Shown here: positions 41,304 through 50,989 of the stretch, in pieces
How positions within the stretch are numbered: position 1 is the first letter of the stretch
How the letters are laid out: each line of letters opens with the position of its first letter
Origin: Pedobacter sp. L105
Lineage (GTDB): Bacteria; Bacteroidota; Bacteroidia; Sphingobacteriales; Sphingobacteriaceae
Reading direction: 5' to 3'
NCBI RefSeq assembly: GCF_009765875.1
Contig: NZ_LMUP01000014.1
Location: 558,001 to 622,000 of the forward strand
Length of the DNA: 64,000 nt
Translations under genes and position numbers: made by a program
The notes under the pieces: generated by a model
What the model was told of the DNA's origin: nothing
Database searches by the model: none
The model's input: only the letters and a program-made list of their open reading frames with translations

Positions 41304-43364
41304 ATGAAATCTTTAAAATTACTCTCCATACTGCTTGTTTCAACCGTAACCATACAAGCCCAGCAAGTTAAATTCTCAGAGCTGAAACAAGAAGCCGGGA
41401 AAAACGTCAGTTTTACTTATGATCCGAAGGGAACAGCATTGGAAAATACCAAAAACATTAAGTGTGAGGTTTTTTTATTTGATTCAAAGTCTCCAAGGGT
41501 TGAGGGGTCGCCAAAAACTTTAATTATTTCCTTAGTTAAAGGTGCTGCACTTTATAATGCGACTGTTCCTACTACAGATAGCACAAGTTTGATTGCGCTC
41601 TACTTTTATAAGGATAGTCTAAATGACAGCAACCCACATAGCTACTATACCAAATTATATCATCATGGCACATTAAATGCCTCCGCATATGCTAATGAGG
41701 GGTATTTACTAACCAGATTTGGAGAATATACTTTCGGAACAAAACCAGACCTTGAAAAGGGATTAGCAGATTATGAACAGGCATTTATTTTAGATCCGGC
41801 GTTAAAAAAAGAGATGCTTTACGATTATTTACTAATGAGTCACAGGCTGGACAAAACAGCAGGAATTAAGTTAATTTCTGAATACATTGAGCAGATCCCG
41901 GGCGGTAGTCCGGCAGGTAAACCAGCACTTATAAAGCGGATCACAAACGACAATCCGACAAACGACAAAGGTGCATCCCTGGCGATTTCAGAAAAAATTG
42001 GTGAAAGTAATGGACTAAATGCCCACAATGAGTATATAATTAAGGATAAGGCGGTAAGTGAAAAGGATATGACTACGGTCTTTAATTTATATCATATGGT
42101 AGGGGAAAAGGATTCAGCAGATGCTGAAAAAAGCAGAATATTTAAATATTATCCTACAGGCCGCCTGGCTCTTGCTATGGCGGAGGATTCACTCAATTTT
42201 GAAAAGAACGCGGCCATATTTGAAGGGAAACTGAATACATTGATCGCTAAATTTAAGTTGGATGAAAATAATAAGGCTGATGAACGTCACATCGTTCACC
42301 TATATCCCAGGCTTGCTGACCTTTATGCTAAAGATAGAAACACAGAAAAATTTGAGTTTTACGCCAGCAGAATCACTGATCAACTTACACAGGCAAGTAC
42401 TTATAACTCTTTCGCCTCGATACTGTTAGATAAAAATGAAGATACTGCCTATGCTGCAGAAATCTCTAAAAAATCAATTGATTTGATTGTTGCGGCTAAA
42501 AGCGAAGCTACGCCAAATTATTATACTTCCGATAGGTATATGGAAAAACTAAATAATTATCATGCTACATATGCGGGTAACTATGCGTTTTCACTTTATA
42601 AGTTGGGGAGATATAAAGAAGCTGTAGCTTATGAAGAACAAGCATTCGCTTTAACTAAAAATGCAGACATAGATATGCATAGGAGTTATCACGATTATTT
42701 AGAAAAAGCTGATCAGCTGGAAAAAGCCTTAGCTGAAGATGAAATGATAATTAAAAATGGTGGTAGTACAGATTCTACCAGAAACGATTTAAAAATATTA
42801 TATGCCAAACTGGGTAAGAAAGGAAACTACAATGAGTATTTGTCTAGACTGGAATCTGCCGGTGCTGTGCACGAGAAGGAAGTATGGCGTAATAAAATGG
42901 TCAATATTCCAGCACCCGCTTTTACTTTAGTGAATTTAAAAGGCCAAAAAATCAGTTTGTCAGATTACAAAGGTAAGATCGTTATTCTTGATTATTGGGC
43001 TACCTGGTGCGGGCCTTGTAAAGCATCCTTTCCGGGAATGCAAAATGCAGTGAACAAGTACAAGGACAACCCTAACATTGTTTTTTTATTTATTGACACT
43101 TTTGAGCGTGATGCCCTACGGGAAAAGGCAGTTAAGGATTATTTAAATACCACGAAATATTCTTTTAATGTACTACTGGATACACAGAACAAAAGGGACG
43201 CAACTGATTTTGATGTGGCTGATCAGTATAAGGTAACCGCCATCCCTACCAAAATTATCATTGACGGTAAGGGAAATATCAGGTTTAAAATGACTGGTGC
43301 ATCCGACAATGATGATGAAATTGTCAGAGAAATTGACACGATGATCTCATTGGCATCCAGCTAA
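41304..43364 (+). CDS. Exported TlpA/thioredoxin-like protein, tandem copy 2
   Basis: 686 residues from the ATG giving MKSLKLLSILLVSTVTIQAQ; an earlier ATG at 41271 would spoil the signal peptide and is rejected. Same architecture as copy 1, with YWATWCGPCKASFPGMQ. It has about 20 extra residues in the middle (around NAHNEYIIKDKAVSEKD) that copy 1 lacks. The last ~110 bp are almost the same as in copy 1, whereas the middle has drifted, suggesting gene conversion. Confidence 0.87.
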   Translation: MKSLKLLSILLVSTVTIQAQQVKFSELKQEAGKNVSFTYDPKGTALENTKNIKCEVFLFDSKSPRVEGSPKTLIISLVKGAALYNATVPTTDSTSLIALYFYKDSLNDSNPHSYYTKLYHHGTLNASAYANEGYLLTRFGEYTFGTKPDLEKGLADYEQAFILDPALKKEMLYDYLLMSHRLDKTAGIKLISEYIEQIPGGSPAGKPALIKRITNDNPTNDKGASLAISEKIGESNGLNAHNEYIIKDKAVSEKDMTTVFNLYHMVGEKDSADAEKSRIFKYYPTGRLALAMAEDSLNFEKNAAIFEGKLNTLIAKFKLDENNKADERHIVHLYPRLADLYAKDRNTEKFEFYASRITDQLTQASTYNSFASILLDKNEDTAYAAEISKKSIDLIVAAKSEATPNYYTSDRYMEKLNNYHATYAGNYAFSLYKLGRYKEAVAYEEQAFALTKNADIDMHRSYHDYLEKADQLEKALAEDEMIIKNGGSTDSTRNDLKILYAKLGKKGNYNEYLSRLESAGAVHEKEVWRNKMVNIPAPAFTLVNLKGQKISLSDYKGKIVILDYWATWCGPCKASFPGMQNAVNKYKDNPNIVFLFIDTFERDALREKAVKDYLNTTKYSFNVLLDTQNKRDATDFDVADQYKVTAIPTKIIIDGKGNIRFKMTGASDNDDEIVREIDTMISLASS

Positions 43365-43439
43365 AGATCAAAACATTAGTGGTCTTTACCAGGCACGTTT
43401 CAGCTTGCTAACGACTGATAAAAGCTTAACATTTTTTAA

Positions 43440-44516
43440 CTAGGCCTTGCCCGATAACAGCTTCATTTTCATCTCAATCCTGCAGGTTTCGTCTTCGCAA
43501 TTGTCGAATGTGAAATCGATCATCTCCCCGTAAAGCAAGCTGTAATCGGTTCCATACTGTTCAAGGTCGGCAAACAGCTGTCCTTCCGCTTTTTTATCGT
43601 AAATGATGGTCATCATCAATAGATCTTCTTTGATCAGTAACTTCAGGCTCAGTTGAGCAGGGTTTTCAGGAATAACCTTACAGAAAATCTCCAATATGTT
43701 CACCAACACCAGAGGAACAACAAATTTGTCTTTTACGTCTCCGCTGATCTCCAGTTCTGCAATCAGGTTATTGTTCTGGCTGTTAAAAGTGATAAATTCA
43801 ATAAATGTTTGCAAGGCCGCAATTTCTTCCTGCAAAGGTGTTTGCGTTTGTTTACCACGATATAAGCGGTAACGCAGCAATTCAGAAAAAGTAATGATAG
43901 ATTGTGGTGTATAGGGCTGCTCATCAGCAGCTGTTTTTTTTAGTTGTTTGAGGGAACGTAGAATGAAATCAGGGCTGATATTTGTTTTCAATAAATCGAG
44001 TTTTACCAATTCTATTTCTTTTTTTTCCTCTTCTAACTCAGAAAAAAGGCTGTTTTCCTCGTTCTTCTCCATAAAGAAAAGCAGCATCGTAAAAAAGAGA
44101 AAATTGAAAACATAACCTGAAACTATACGCAGGTAATTTTTCCAGAAGCCCATGTCCATACCTTCCCCCGCATATTCTGATAAGCGTAGATATCGTTTAT
44201 CAAAATATACATTACTTATTGTAAGTACAAGGAAAGAAACGGTCAGTAAAATCCAGAACTGCAGGTTTTTGTTTCTCTTAAAAAAATAGGGGATTAGAAA
44301 AAGACAGTACAGGTAATAGAATATGAATATGAAAATATTGGACATCACAAAATGGTTCAGGAGCACTCCAGGTGTTATGGGTACTGCCACGCGGGTGAGC
44401 GTACCTATAACCAGTACCCAAGTCCAATAGGCCACATGTGCTATCCAGCGGTAATTCGAAAAATAAACCCACCTGGTCCTTTTATTAATTTCCTGTTGTA
44501 TAAACGAATTCATCAT
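43440..44516 (-). CDS. LytS-type histidine kinase homologue lacking the phospho-acceptor histidine (pseudokinase)
   Basis: 358 residues with four membrane helices (WIAHVAYWTWVLVIGTL, FIFIFYYLYCLFLIPYF, FWILLTVSFLVLTISNV, VSGYVFNFLFFTMLLFF). The His_kinase region reads NISPDFILRSL where active members have INPHFLFNTL; D183 replaces the histidine. The ATP-binding half lacks the usual N-box and glycine motifs (VNILEIFCKVIPEN instead of NFLENAFKHG). It cannot phosphorylate in the usual way. Its start overlaps the stop of the intact kinase gene (TAATG), so it may act as its partner in a heterodimer. Confidence 0.78.
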   Translation of the reverse strand: MMNSFIQQEINKRTRWVYFSNYRWIAHVAYWTWVLVIGTLTRVAVPITPGVLLNHFVMSNIFIFIFYYLYCLFLIPYFFKRNKNLQFWILLTVSFLVLTISNVYFDKRYLRLSEYAGEGMDMGFWKNYLRIVSGYVFNFLFFTMLLFFMEKNEENSLFSELEEEKKEIELVKLDLLKTNISPDFILRSLKQLKKTAADEQPYTPQSIITFSELLRYRLYRGKQTQTPLQEEIAALQTFIEFITFNSQNNNLIAELEISGDVKDKFVVPLVLVNILEIFCKVIPENPAQLSLKLLIKEDLLMMTIIYDKKAEGQLFADLEQYGTDYSLLYGEMIDFTFDNCEDETCRIEMKMKLLSGKA

Positions 44517-45604
44517 TAAAAATTAACCCTTAAATCTACTCCAAACCTGTCTTTTTGATCTGTGATCACCAATTTATGTTTACCGGGATACAGAATTTCC
44601 AGGCGCCGCCTTACATTTTTCAATCCAATGCCCCCATTATATTCAATATTAGGCTGCAGAACCGATGTCAACAATGGTTTACTGTTTTGCAGTTCAAAAT
44701 GCAGCGACTGCTGATAGACAGTCACCTTCATATCGATCCATGAATTACCATAAGTAGTTTTAGTGCCATGCTTAAAAGCATTTTCCAGAAAATTGATCAG
44801 GAGCAGGGGGGCAATATGCTGATTGCCAACTTCACCCTTTATCGCCACTGTCACCACACATTGTTCTTCACGGTGCCTTAGTTTTTCCAGATCGATATAA
44901 CTATTGGTGAAAGTAAATTCATCGGCCAGGGGAACAAGATCTGCCTTGCATTCGTATAACATGTAATGCAGCAAAGATTCCAGTCGTTCTATAATCACCG
45001 GGGTTTGTTTTGATTTCTTCAGGCTAAGGGCATAAATGTTATTCAGGGTATTAAACAGGAAATGAGGATTAATCTGAGACTTTAGGAAACTGCTTTCGAG
45101 TGCTATTTTTTCTGTTTTAAACTTGATCAGCATTTGCAGCTCACGTTGGCGGATAAATATATCCTGGAAGTAATAAAAAGCAATAAAAAAGGCGAAAAAA
45201 CAGGCGAACATAAAACCCTGGTTTTTCATTATTCCGTAAAAAGTACCGTCGGGCTGACGGTGTATGGAAGGGAAGTTATGGGCAATAAGTGCAACCAGGG
45301 AAATATGGGCCAGGTCCCAGAATATAACGAGTCCAATTAGGGTCAGCCAGAAATAAAATTGGTTAGCTGATTTGTAAAGGGGGATTAAAAATAGTAAAAA
45401 TGAATAACAAAGGAAAAATAGACAGGATAACCGTACGGCATAAGAATATACCAAAAAATTAGGTGGATATAATCCTGCTTTGCTTAGGCTTTGTACACTG
45501 CTGTAATATAAAATCAGGACGATCGACCAGTAAGCCGTATGAAGAACCCATCCATAACCTTTAAATATCGCTTTAATTTGTGTATTGAGTTGAGATCCGT
45601 TCAA
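44516..45604 (-). CDS. LytS-type sensor histidine kinase
   Basis: 362 residues from a TTG start; an in-frame stop lies five codons upstream and no ATG is available. Four membrane helices are followed by His_kinase with H181 in QINPHFLFNTLNNIYAL. The HATPase region has NFLENAFKHG and GGIGLKNVRRRLEILYP. It probably phosphorylates a LytTR response regulator, but none is adjacent; the nearest is at 46812, paired with another kinase. It is translationally coupled to the pseudokinase downstream. Confidence 0.85.
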   Translation of the reverse strand: MNGSQLNTQIKAIFKGYGWVLHTAYWSIVLILYYSSVQSLSKAGLYPPNFLVYSYAVRLSCLFFLCYSFLLFLIPLYKSANQFYFWLTLIGLVIFWDLAHISLVALIAHNFPSIHRQPDGTFYGIMKNQGFMFACFFAFFIAFYYFQDIFIRQRELQMLIKFKTEKIALESSFLKSQINPHFLFNTLNNIYALSLKKSKQTPVIIERLESLLHYMLYECKADLVPLADEFTFTNSYIDLEKLRHREEQCVVTVAIKGEVGNQHIAPLLLINFLENAFKHGTKTTYGNSWIDMKVTVYQQSLHFELQNSKPLLTSVLQPNIEYNGGIGLKNVRRRLEILYPGKHKLVITDQKDRFGVDLRVNF

Positions 45605-45875
45605 ATTTTCTGGCTGTTAATGGCTGTTGAACAAATATAATAGAAATACTATACCGATAACCCCTGCAACTAATAAAATAAAGAAAAAATGAAAAGGGAA
45701 AATCTGGTGTGGTTCATTCAATTCCAATTAGCCTGACCTCTATTTGCAGCATGTTACCTGCTAAAATTGAAGGGTGCGGAACCGTATCATTTATGGTCAA
45801 TTATGCCTTAACAGCACCTGGAATCGATAATCTATATCTGGCGGATGGCGGGGTTTCCAAAGCACAATTTTAACG
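45605..45875. other. Intergenic region, possible remnant ORF
   Basis: No clear gene. A 40-codon frame at 45751-45873 (plus), ending APGIDNLYLADGGVSKAQF, has no recognisable family or ribosome binding site and may be a remnant or chance. Confidence 0.35.
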
Positions 45876-46694
45876 TTATTTCGCAATAACAAAATTGCTA
45901 AAGTAGACCATCGCATCTGCATCATAGCTATAAGGGGCACTGATGTAAAAATACTTCAGTGTATCCTTATTGAACATGCGGGTATCTACCAGTTTTGATT
46001 TATTGATATACACACGCATATTTTCACCTTCTACAGCTATGGCTACATGTAAGAGTCCATTGGCATAATTGTTCAGCGGGAATGACAGCGGATTGTTTAT
46101 TTTGGTTGCACTGCTGGAATTGGTCACTTCCTTATTCCAAAAATGAAGCTGGGTAGCGGTTATTGCATTTTCATTATAGGCATCGGTAACGTATTCCCTG
46201 TTAGAGTTGTCACTGCCAAATCCAAATAACATTGCACCAATATCCTTTGCGGCCATACTTCGGGTTACGATATCAAATTCAACAGTAAAATTGCCGGGCA
46301 TGGGCAGCAGGTTATTTATTCTGTACGTGGTTTTTGGTGCCAGTGCAAGCCATTTGCCGGGTATATCGGAAACAGTATTTATACTGCCGCCGCCACTTGA
46401 TTTCCAGTGTTTGGGCATACGACCGCTGGTTTCGGTTGAGAAATTATCCGAGAAAATAACGGTATTTCCGGGGGTAAAAGAATACACTTCTTCTATGTGG
46501 GGAAGTTTAGCTGAAGTGCTGTTATTGCCGTCGGTGTTTTTGGTGTCCTTGTTACCGTTCATGGTATCGTCCACTTTTTTGTCGACCTTATCCTGCAGTT
46601 TTTGCTGCATCTTCTTTAAGAACTGCGCCTGGGTAGAGGGGATGCCAAGCGCAAAGCAAAATATTAAGCTGGTGATAAAAAAACGGTGTCTCAT
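45876..46694 (-). CDS. Secreted hypothetical protein with concanavalin-like C-terminus
   Basis: 272 residues. Signal peptide to PSTQAQ, a charged segment (KKMQQKLQDKVDKKVDD), a low-complexity N/T/S linker, then a ~200-residue beta-sandwich-like domain (VIFSDNFSTETSGRMPKHWK, FTVEFDIVTRS, LHVAIAVEGENMRVYINKSK) resembling LamG/concanavalin folds. In related organisms the same arrangement is the front part of OmpA-like proteins; here the OmpA domain is missing. Surface or periplasmic location is likely; the ligand is unknown. Confidence 0.72.
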   Translation of the reverse strand: MRHRFFITSLIFCFALGIPSTQAQFLKKMQQKLQDKVDKKVDDTMNGNKDTKNTDGNNSTSAKLPHIEEVYSFTPGNTVIFSDNFSTETSGRMPKHWKSSGGGSINTVSDIPGKWLALAPKTTYRINNLLPMPGNFTVEFDIVTRSMAAKDIGAMLFGFGSDNSNREYVTDAYNENAITATQLHFWNKEVTNSSSATKINNPLSFPLNNYANGLLHVAIAVEGENMRVYINKSKLVDTRMFNKDTLKYFYISAPYSYDADAMVYFSNFVIAK

Positions 46695-46811
46695 GATCTG
46701 TTACGGTTTAATAAATTCTTTCAAATTTACTGCGCACAGCTTCAATAAAAGGGCTTTAGGGCACCCGATTAGTATTTGACCCTATCTGTCTTGAATTTAA
46801 TGCGATCTGAG

Positions 46812-47585
46812 CTATAAGCTATTCAGGTAATCCATCAGCCTGATCTTTTTATGTTGAGAAACGGGAACCTGGAGTTCTCCTTCAAGCAGCAGCAGATTGC
46901 TTTTTTTCTTAAACGTTTTAATGTATTTCAGGTTTATCAGAAAAGATTGGTGAACTCTGAGAAAGCCCAAGGGACTTAACTGCTGGTCAAATTCTTTCAG
47001 CGACTGGGAAACCAGGATGCGCTGGCCGGTTTTTAAAATGAAGAGGGTATAGCTGTTATCAGCTTCAGCAACCAGGATATCATCTACCGGCACCACAAAT
47101 ATATCTTCTACTGTTTTTAATACAATTTTCTTGTCTTCCTTAGCCTGGTGGTCATAATTATGGAAAAATATTTCCAGCTGCTGATGGTAACGCTGGTTGC
47201 TAAAATTCTGAACTGCTTTATTCAGTGCCTTGACCAGATCTGCTGGCAGATAGGGCTTCAGAAGAAAGTCGAGCGCACTGAATTTAAATGCCTCCACAGC
47301 ATAATCTGCAAAAGCGGTGATAAAGATTACGCTAAAACTGGCTGCCGCATCTTCGCTGATCTTTTTTAGCCAGTGTAAACTATTTCCGTCAGGCAGGTTT
47401 ACATCCAGGATCAGCAGCTTTTGCCGGTGCAGGGCATAAGAATCGTCAGCCTCTGAAAGGTTCTTACAGGAATGGACTTTTAAGCTGGGATAAGCCCTTG
47501 ATAAAATGTCTTTCATCAGCTCTAATGCCTTGGGGTCATCTTCCAGTAAAAGACAGGAGAACATGCTGGTCGGGGAATGTATCAT
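46812..47585 (-). CDS. LytTR-family response regulator
   Basis: 257 residues. Receiver domain with D61 in LLILDVNLPDG and K in FLLKPYLPADL, then a LytTR DNA-binding domain (VVPVDDILVAEADNSYTLFI, FLRVHQSFLINLKYIKTF). The start overlaps the end of the TPR-kinase gene, so the pair is translationally coupled and certainly one system. Its target genes are not visible. Confidence 0.92.
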   Translation of the reverse strand: MIHSPTSMFSCLLLEDDPKALELMKDILSRAYPSLKVHSCKNLSEADDSYALHRQKLLILDVNLPDGNSLHWLKKISEDAAASFSVIFITAFADYAVEAFKFSALDFLLKPYLPADLVKALNKAVQNFSNQRYHQQLEIFFHNYDHQAKEDKKIVLKTVEDIFVVPVDDILVAEADNSYTLFILKTGQRILVSQSLKEFDQQLSPLGFLRVHQSFLINLKYIKTFKKKSNLLLLEGELQVPVSQHKKIRLMDYLNSL

Positions 47586-49318
47586 CAGATCTTAAATTGA
47601 AGATGCACAACAGTACCGGTATAAACCGGATCTGCGGTATGCTGATGGGTAACGGACAATTGAATGGCTTTATTTTGCGCTTTGTTAAATTCGATGATGC
47701 GCTGGTTCATGATATCCATTCCCATAGAGCGGTGAAGGCTATTACCCGATTGGTTGCTGATTTTTCCATAACCCTTACCATTGTCTTTGATCAACACGTG
47801 CAGTACACCGGCATCCTGCTCAAACCGGATCAGGATCTTTCCATCGGGATGGTCTTTAACGCCATGCATAACAGCATTTTCTACAAAAGGCTGCATCAGC
47901 ATGGCAGGGATTTCAACGGTTTCTGTTTCTATGTGTTGCGCAACTTCTATTTGATAGTTAAAATTGGGCGTATTCCCCAACTGTTGCAGGTGAAGGTAAT
48001 GTTCGAGTATCTCAATTTCCTCATCCAGAGGGATCATGTCTTTATCAGAATTTTCCAGTATCAAACGGATCAGCCTGCTGAAGCTGTTTAAATATTCCAG
48101 GGAATGTTCCTGGTCACGATGATAAATGAATTGCTGTACGCTTTGTAAAGCATTGAAGATGAAATGGGGGTTAAGCTGAAGCAGTAGCAGCTGACGTTTG
48201 ATCTGCGATTTTTCGAAAGCTTCTTTTACATTGTAATTCTTAACACGCATAAAGATCAGGATAGCAGTCAATACCAGGATCAGGGCAGCGGCGATGGCCA
48301 GGTAAGTTTGCTGGCGCAGCTGCTGTTGCTGAAAAGCAGTTACTTTTTCCAGCACATTAATATGGACCTGTTTTTTATCAGTTTCATAGGCAGCAGATAG
48401 CGAAGCAACTTTCTGATCGTAATTTAATCTGCTCAGGGAATCACTGATCGTATTGTACAACTCTAATTCTTTTAAAGCCGCAGGCAGATTTCCCAGGGAT
48501 TTGCTGGCATTGTACAAGTTAAAATAGAGCTGTTTTTTCTCCAGGGCATTGGCTGCGGGAATTGCCGCCTGGAAATTGGCTATTCCTTCTTTGACCTGAC
48601 CGGTATGGGTAAGGGCATAACCAAGGTTGTTTAAGGTGATCACAGATAGGGGCTGCTTCAGTTGCTCACGCAAGGCCAGGCTTTTCCTGCAGGCTGCGAT
48701 TGCTTTTTCCCATTCTTTTTCTTTGATAAAATAATTGCCCAGGTTGGTTTGCAGGATGGCCTCAATGGGCAGGTTATGCAGCTTTTGGGCCAGTTGAAGT
48801 GCTGTGGTAAAACTATTCAGCGCCTGTTGTTTTTCGCCGAGTTCTGCATATATGCCTGTGAGGTTGGACAGGGTTTTTAACCGGTCGGGGTTTTCAGTGG
48901 TATTGATTGCCAAAGCTTTTAAAAAATAGGCTTTACCTTTAGGGAGGTCTTTTATGATCGCATACAGGCTGCCTATATTGGTGTAAATCCTGCTGAGTTC
49001 AAGGGGAGGGGTTTTTGTATCTAAATAGTCAAGCGCAATAAAATACTGCTTCAGAGCCTGATCAAAATTTCTCTGGGTTAACAGTATGTTTCCCAGTCTG
49101 CTATATGCTTTTACCAGAAGGGGCTTATTGTGTGAGGACCTGCCTTTTAGAATGATCCCATTAAGCCTAGCGGTGGCGGTTTCAAAATCCTTAGCCTTTA
49201 GAAGACTATCTATAGTTATAAGCTCGGGGGATTCTGCCGGCACAGCACTTTTAGGTTGTGCGCTGAGCGAAGAACAGATCAATAGGAGAAAGACAAATTG
49301 TATAATCTTTGAGAACAT
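47585..49318 (-). CDS. LytS-type histidine kinase with TPR sensor domain
   Basis: 577 residues from ATG 49318, which gives a clean signal sequence (MFSKIIQFVFLLLICSSLSA). An upstream in-frame ATG at 49468 is rejected because a good promoter lies between the two. About seven TPR units (residues ~40-330; for example LGNILLTQRNFDQALKQYFI) form a periplasmic sensor. One TM helix (YLAIAAALILVLTAILIFM) follows, then His_kinase with LNPHFIFNALQSVQQFI and HATPase with PFVENAVMHGVKDHP and DNGKGY. It partners the LytTR regulator overlapping its 3' end. Confidence 0.9.
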   Translation of the reverse strand: MFSKIIQFVFLLLICSSLSAQPKSAVPAESPELITIDSLLKAKDFETATARLNGIILKGRSSHNKPLLVKAYSRLGNILLTQRNFDQALKQYFIALDYLDTKTPPLELSRIYTNIGSLYAIIKDLPKGKAYFLKALAINTTENPDRLKTLSNLTGIYAELGEKQQALNSFTTALQLAQKLHNLPIEAILQTNLGNYFIKEKEWEKAIAACRKSLALREQLKQPLSVITLNNLGYALTHTGQVKEGIANFQAAIPAANALEKKQLYFNLYNASKSLGNLPAALKELELYNTISDSLSRLNYDQKVASLSAAYETDKKQVHINVLEKVTAFQQQQLRQQTYLAIAAALILVLTAILIFMRVKNYNVKEAFEKSQIKRQLLLLQLNPHFIFNALQSVQQFIYHRDQEHSLEYLNSFSRLIRLILENSDKDMIPLDEEIEILEHYLHLQQLGNTPNFNYQIEVAQHIETETVEIPAMLMQPFVENAVMHGVKDHPDGKILIRFEQDAGVLHVLIKDNGKGYGKISNQSGNSLHRSMGMDIMNQRIIEFNKAQNKAIQLSVTHQHTADPVYTGTVVHLQFKI

Positions 49319-49336
49319 TTTTGTTGTTATGTAACT

Positions 49337-49366
49337 CAAACTTAATCTAAAATCATTGATCATCAA
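49337..49366 (-). promoter_or_regulatory. Bacteroidota-type promoter of the TPR-kinase/LytTR operon
   Basis: The minus strand reads TAAGTTTG (49344-49337) as the -7 element and TTG (49366-49364) exactly 19 bp upstream as -33. It lies 18 bp before ATG 49318 and supports that start. Confidence 0.75.
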
Positions 49367-49421
49367 AATCTGATTCTGATGATCAATGGTTTTATTTATC
49401 TCCTGGTGGGCAATGATTTTA

Positions 49422-49958
49422 TTATACCGTAAGGTCGCCTTCAATAGAATCATCAAGGGTTTTGCCAATTACGGCCCCAACCAGCATTTTTATCCCTGCA
49501 ATGGCATTTCCATGTTTGTTATCCCAATAGTAGCCGTCAAAAGGGCTTACCTGTATCACAGCGATACGCGGGTCGTTTTCGCCTTCGGTAAACCAGGTCT
49601 TTAAAATGGGCTGCCATAATTCTTTAATCTTTGCCGGATCTGCTGACAGTGTGGCTTCACCTTCCAAATAAAGAAAGTCTGAATGTGCAGATCCCTGGAA
49701 GTATAATTTTACTTCGTTATTGGACTGTACATCTTCATAAGTATGGCTGTCGTTGGCAACAAGGAACCAAAGGTTTCCCTGATCATCTACCTGTTGTATG
49801 CTCATTGGTCTTGTGCCTCTGGAAGGGCCGGATGATGCCTGAGTGGAGAAAAAACAAGTATTTGCGATACCAGCCAGCTCTTTGATTTTTTTAATGGCCG
49901 ATATATTGTCCAGGTCCTGGTGATTTTGTTCTTCCTGATTTTGATTGATGCTATTCAT
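49422..49958 (-). CDS. Pyridoxamine-5'-phosphate-oxidase-fold general stress protein
   Basis: 178 residues. Split-barrel FMN-binding fold of the general stress protein 26 type: FFSTQASSGPSRGTRPMSIQ, NLWFLVANDSHTYEDVQSNN, KLYFQGSAHSDFLYLEGEAT, and WFTEGENDPRIAVIQVSPFD. Such proteins bind FMN or FAD and are linked to stress tolerance in the cytoplasm; they are not PNPOx enzymes. Single-gene unit. Confidence 0.9.
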   Translation of the reverse strand: MNSINQNQEEQNHQDLDNISAIKKIKELAGIANTCFFSTQASSGPSRGTRPMSIQQVDDQGNLWFLVANDSHTYEDVQSNNEVKLYFQGSAHSDFLYLEGEATLSADPAKIKELWQPILKTWFTEGENDPRIAVIQVSPFDGYYWDNKHGNAIAGIKMLVGAVIGKTLDDSIEGDLTV

Positions 49959-50075
49959 AGGTTTTTGGTTTTTGAATTAACACTACAATCCGCCTGTATT
50001 TTTGTTTAAATATTCGGCAAAAAAGCTTCAATCTAGCACGGTGTTTGATAAAGGATCTCATATCAAACCCAAATC

Positions 50076-50858
50076 ATGAGAAAGTTAAAATATATAATGA
50101 TGCTGTCAGCTCTGGCATTAATTATACAGTCCTGTGCCACATTAATTAATACAGGCGGAAATAGTACAACAGTTGTAGATCAAAATGCGGGGAATGATAG
50201 TTTAAAAGAAGACCTTGATCTGGTAGGCAGTTCCAATACAGCAGGAACATTTAGATACGGTGCCATTCAGGGGTCCACACCAATTGAAGGAACACCCAAT
50301 ACTACAGGGCCAAGTCCCGACCCGGGATATATGCCTGATGGTACCAGGATTGTAGCGAAGAAATCCAAATCCGTTGCCAATAAAGATTTTATTCAATGGT
50401 TCATTGTTGAAACAGCACTCAATGGAAGAACTGAGGAAGCGCTGAGTCAGATCGCTTTGTCCAGGACTAAAAATGAAGCCGTTAAAAATTATGCATCCAC
50501 GATTATCAAAGATCATACAATAGCAGCAACCGACCTGGAATCCCTCGCTGCCTCAAAAAATGTAAAGTTGCCAGAGGTAGATCCTTCTACTGTTGCCGCT
50601 GCTAATTCTCCATGGAGAGGCCATAATCCTTCTTCTCCCTTAAACCTGAATGAAAAGATCAGTAAGCTGACACATATTCCTGACGACCAGTTCGATAAAA
50701 CTTATGTTTCACTTATCACGAGTGATGCTCAGGATGCAGTGAATTTTTTCCAGCAGGGGTCAAGCGATGGCGATAAGGCGATTAAAGCCTATGTGAAAAA
50801 ATATTTGCCGGTACTCAAATCGCGTGTAAAAAATGCACCGTCTTTGAGCACCAAATAA
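50076..50858 (+). CDS. DUF4142 lipoprotein
   Basis: 260 residues. Lipoprotein signal with lipobox IQSC (Cys about residue 19). After a low-complexity T/G/P linker of ~85 residues comes the DUF4142 four-helix region (DFIQWFIVETALNGRTEEAL, NEAVKNYASTIIKDHTIAAT, FDKTYVSLITSDAQDAVNFF). This ferritin-like fold of unknown role is common in Bacteroidota cell envelopes. The long linker is longer than usual for the family. Confidence 0.87.
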   Translation: MRKLKYIMMLSALALIIQSCATLINTGGNSTTVVDQNAGNDSLKEDLDLVGSSNTAGTFRYGAIQGSTPIEGTPNTTGPSPDPGYMPDGTRIVAKKSKSVANKDFIQWFIVETALNGRTEEALSQIALSRTKNEAVKNYASTIIKDHTIAATDLESLAASKNVKLPEVDPSTVAAANSPWRGHNPSSPLNLNEKISKLTHIPDDQFDKTYVSLITSDAQDAVNFFQQGSSDGDKAIKAYVKKYLPVLKSRVKNAPSLSTK

Positions 50859-50989
50859 GCGTGTTATTGATTTTTCATTGGTATAATGAGGTAATCTCGG
50901 CTACATGGGGTTGATTTAAGACCTGTATAAAGATGATACGATTTCCTTCAGTAATCCTGTAGTAATTTGCTCTTTTAAAAGGTTATACG

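Noticed and set aside
45751..45873. 40-codon plus-strand ORF
   Set aside because: No ribosome binding site, partner or recognised motif; mentioned only as a possible remnant in the intergenic entry.
49319..49468. N-terminal 50-codon extension of the TPR-kinase
   Set aside because: It would cover a consensus promoter and displace the signal sequence.
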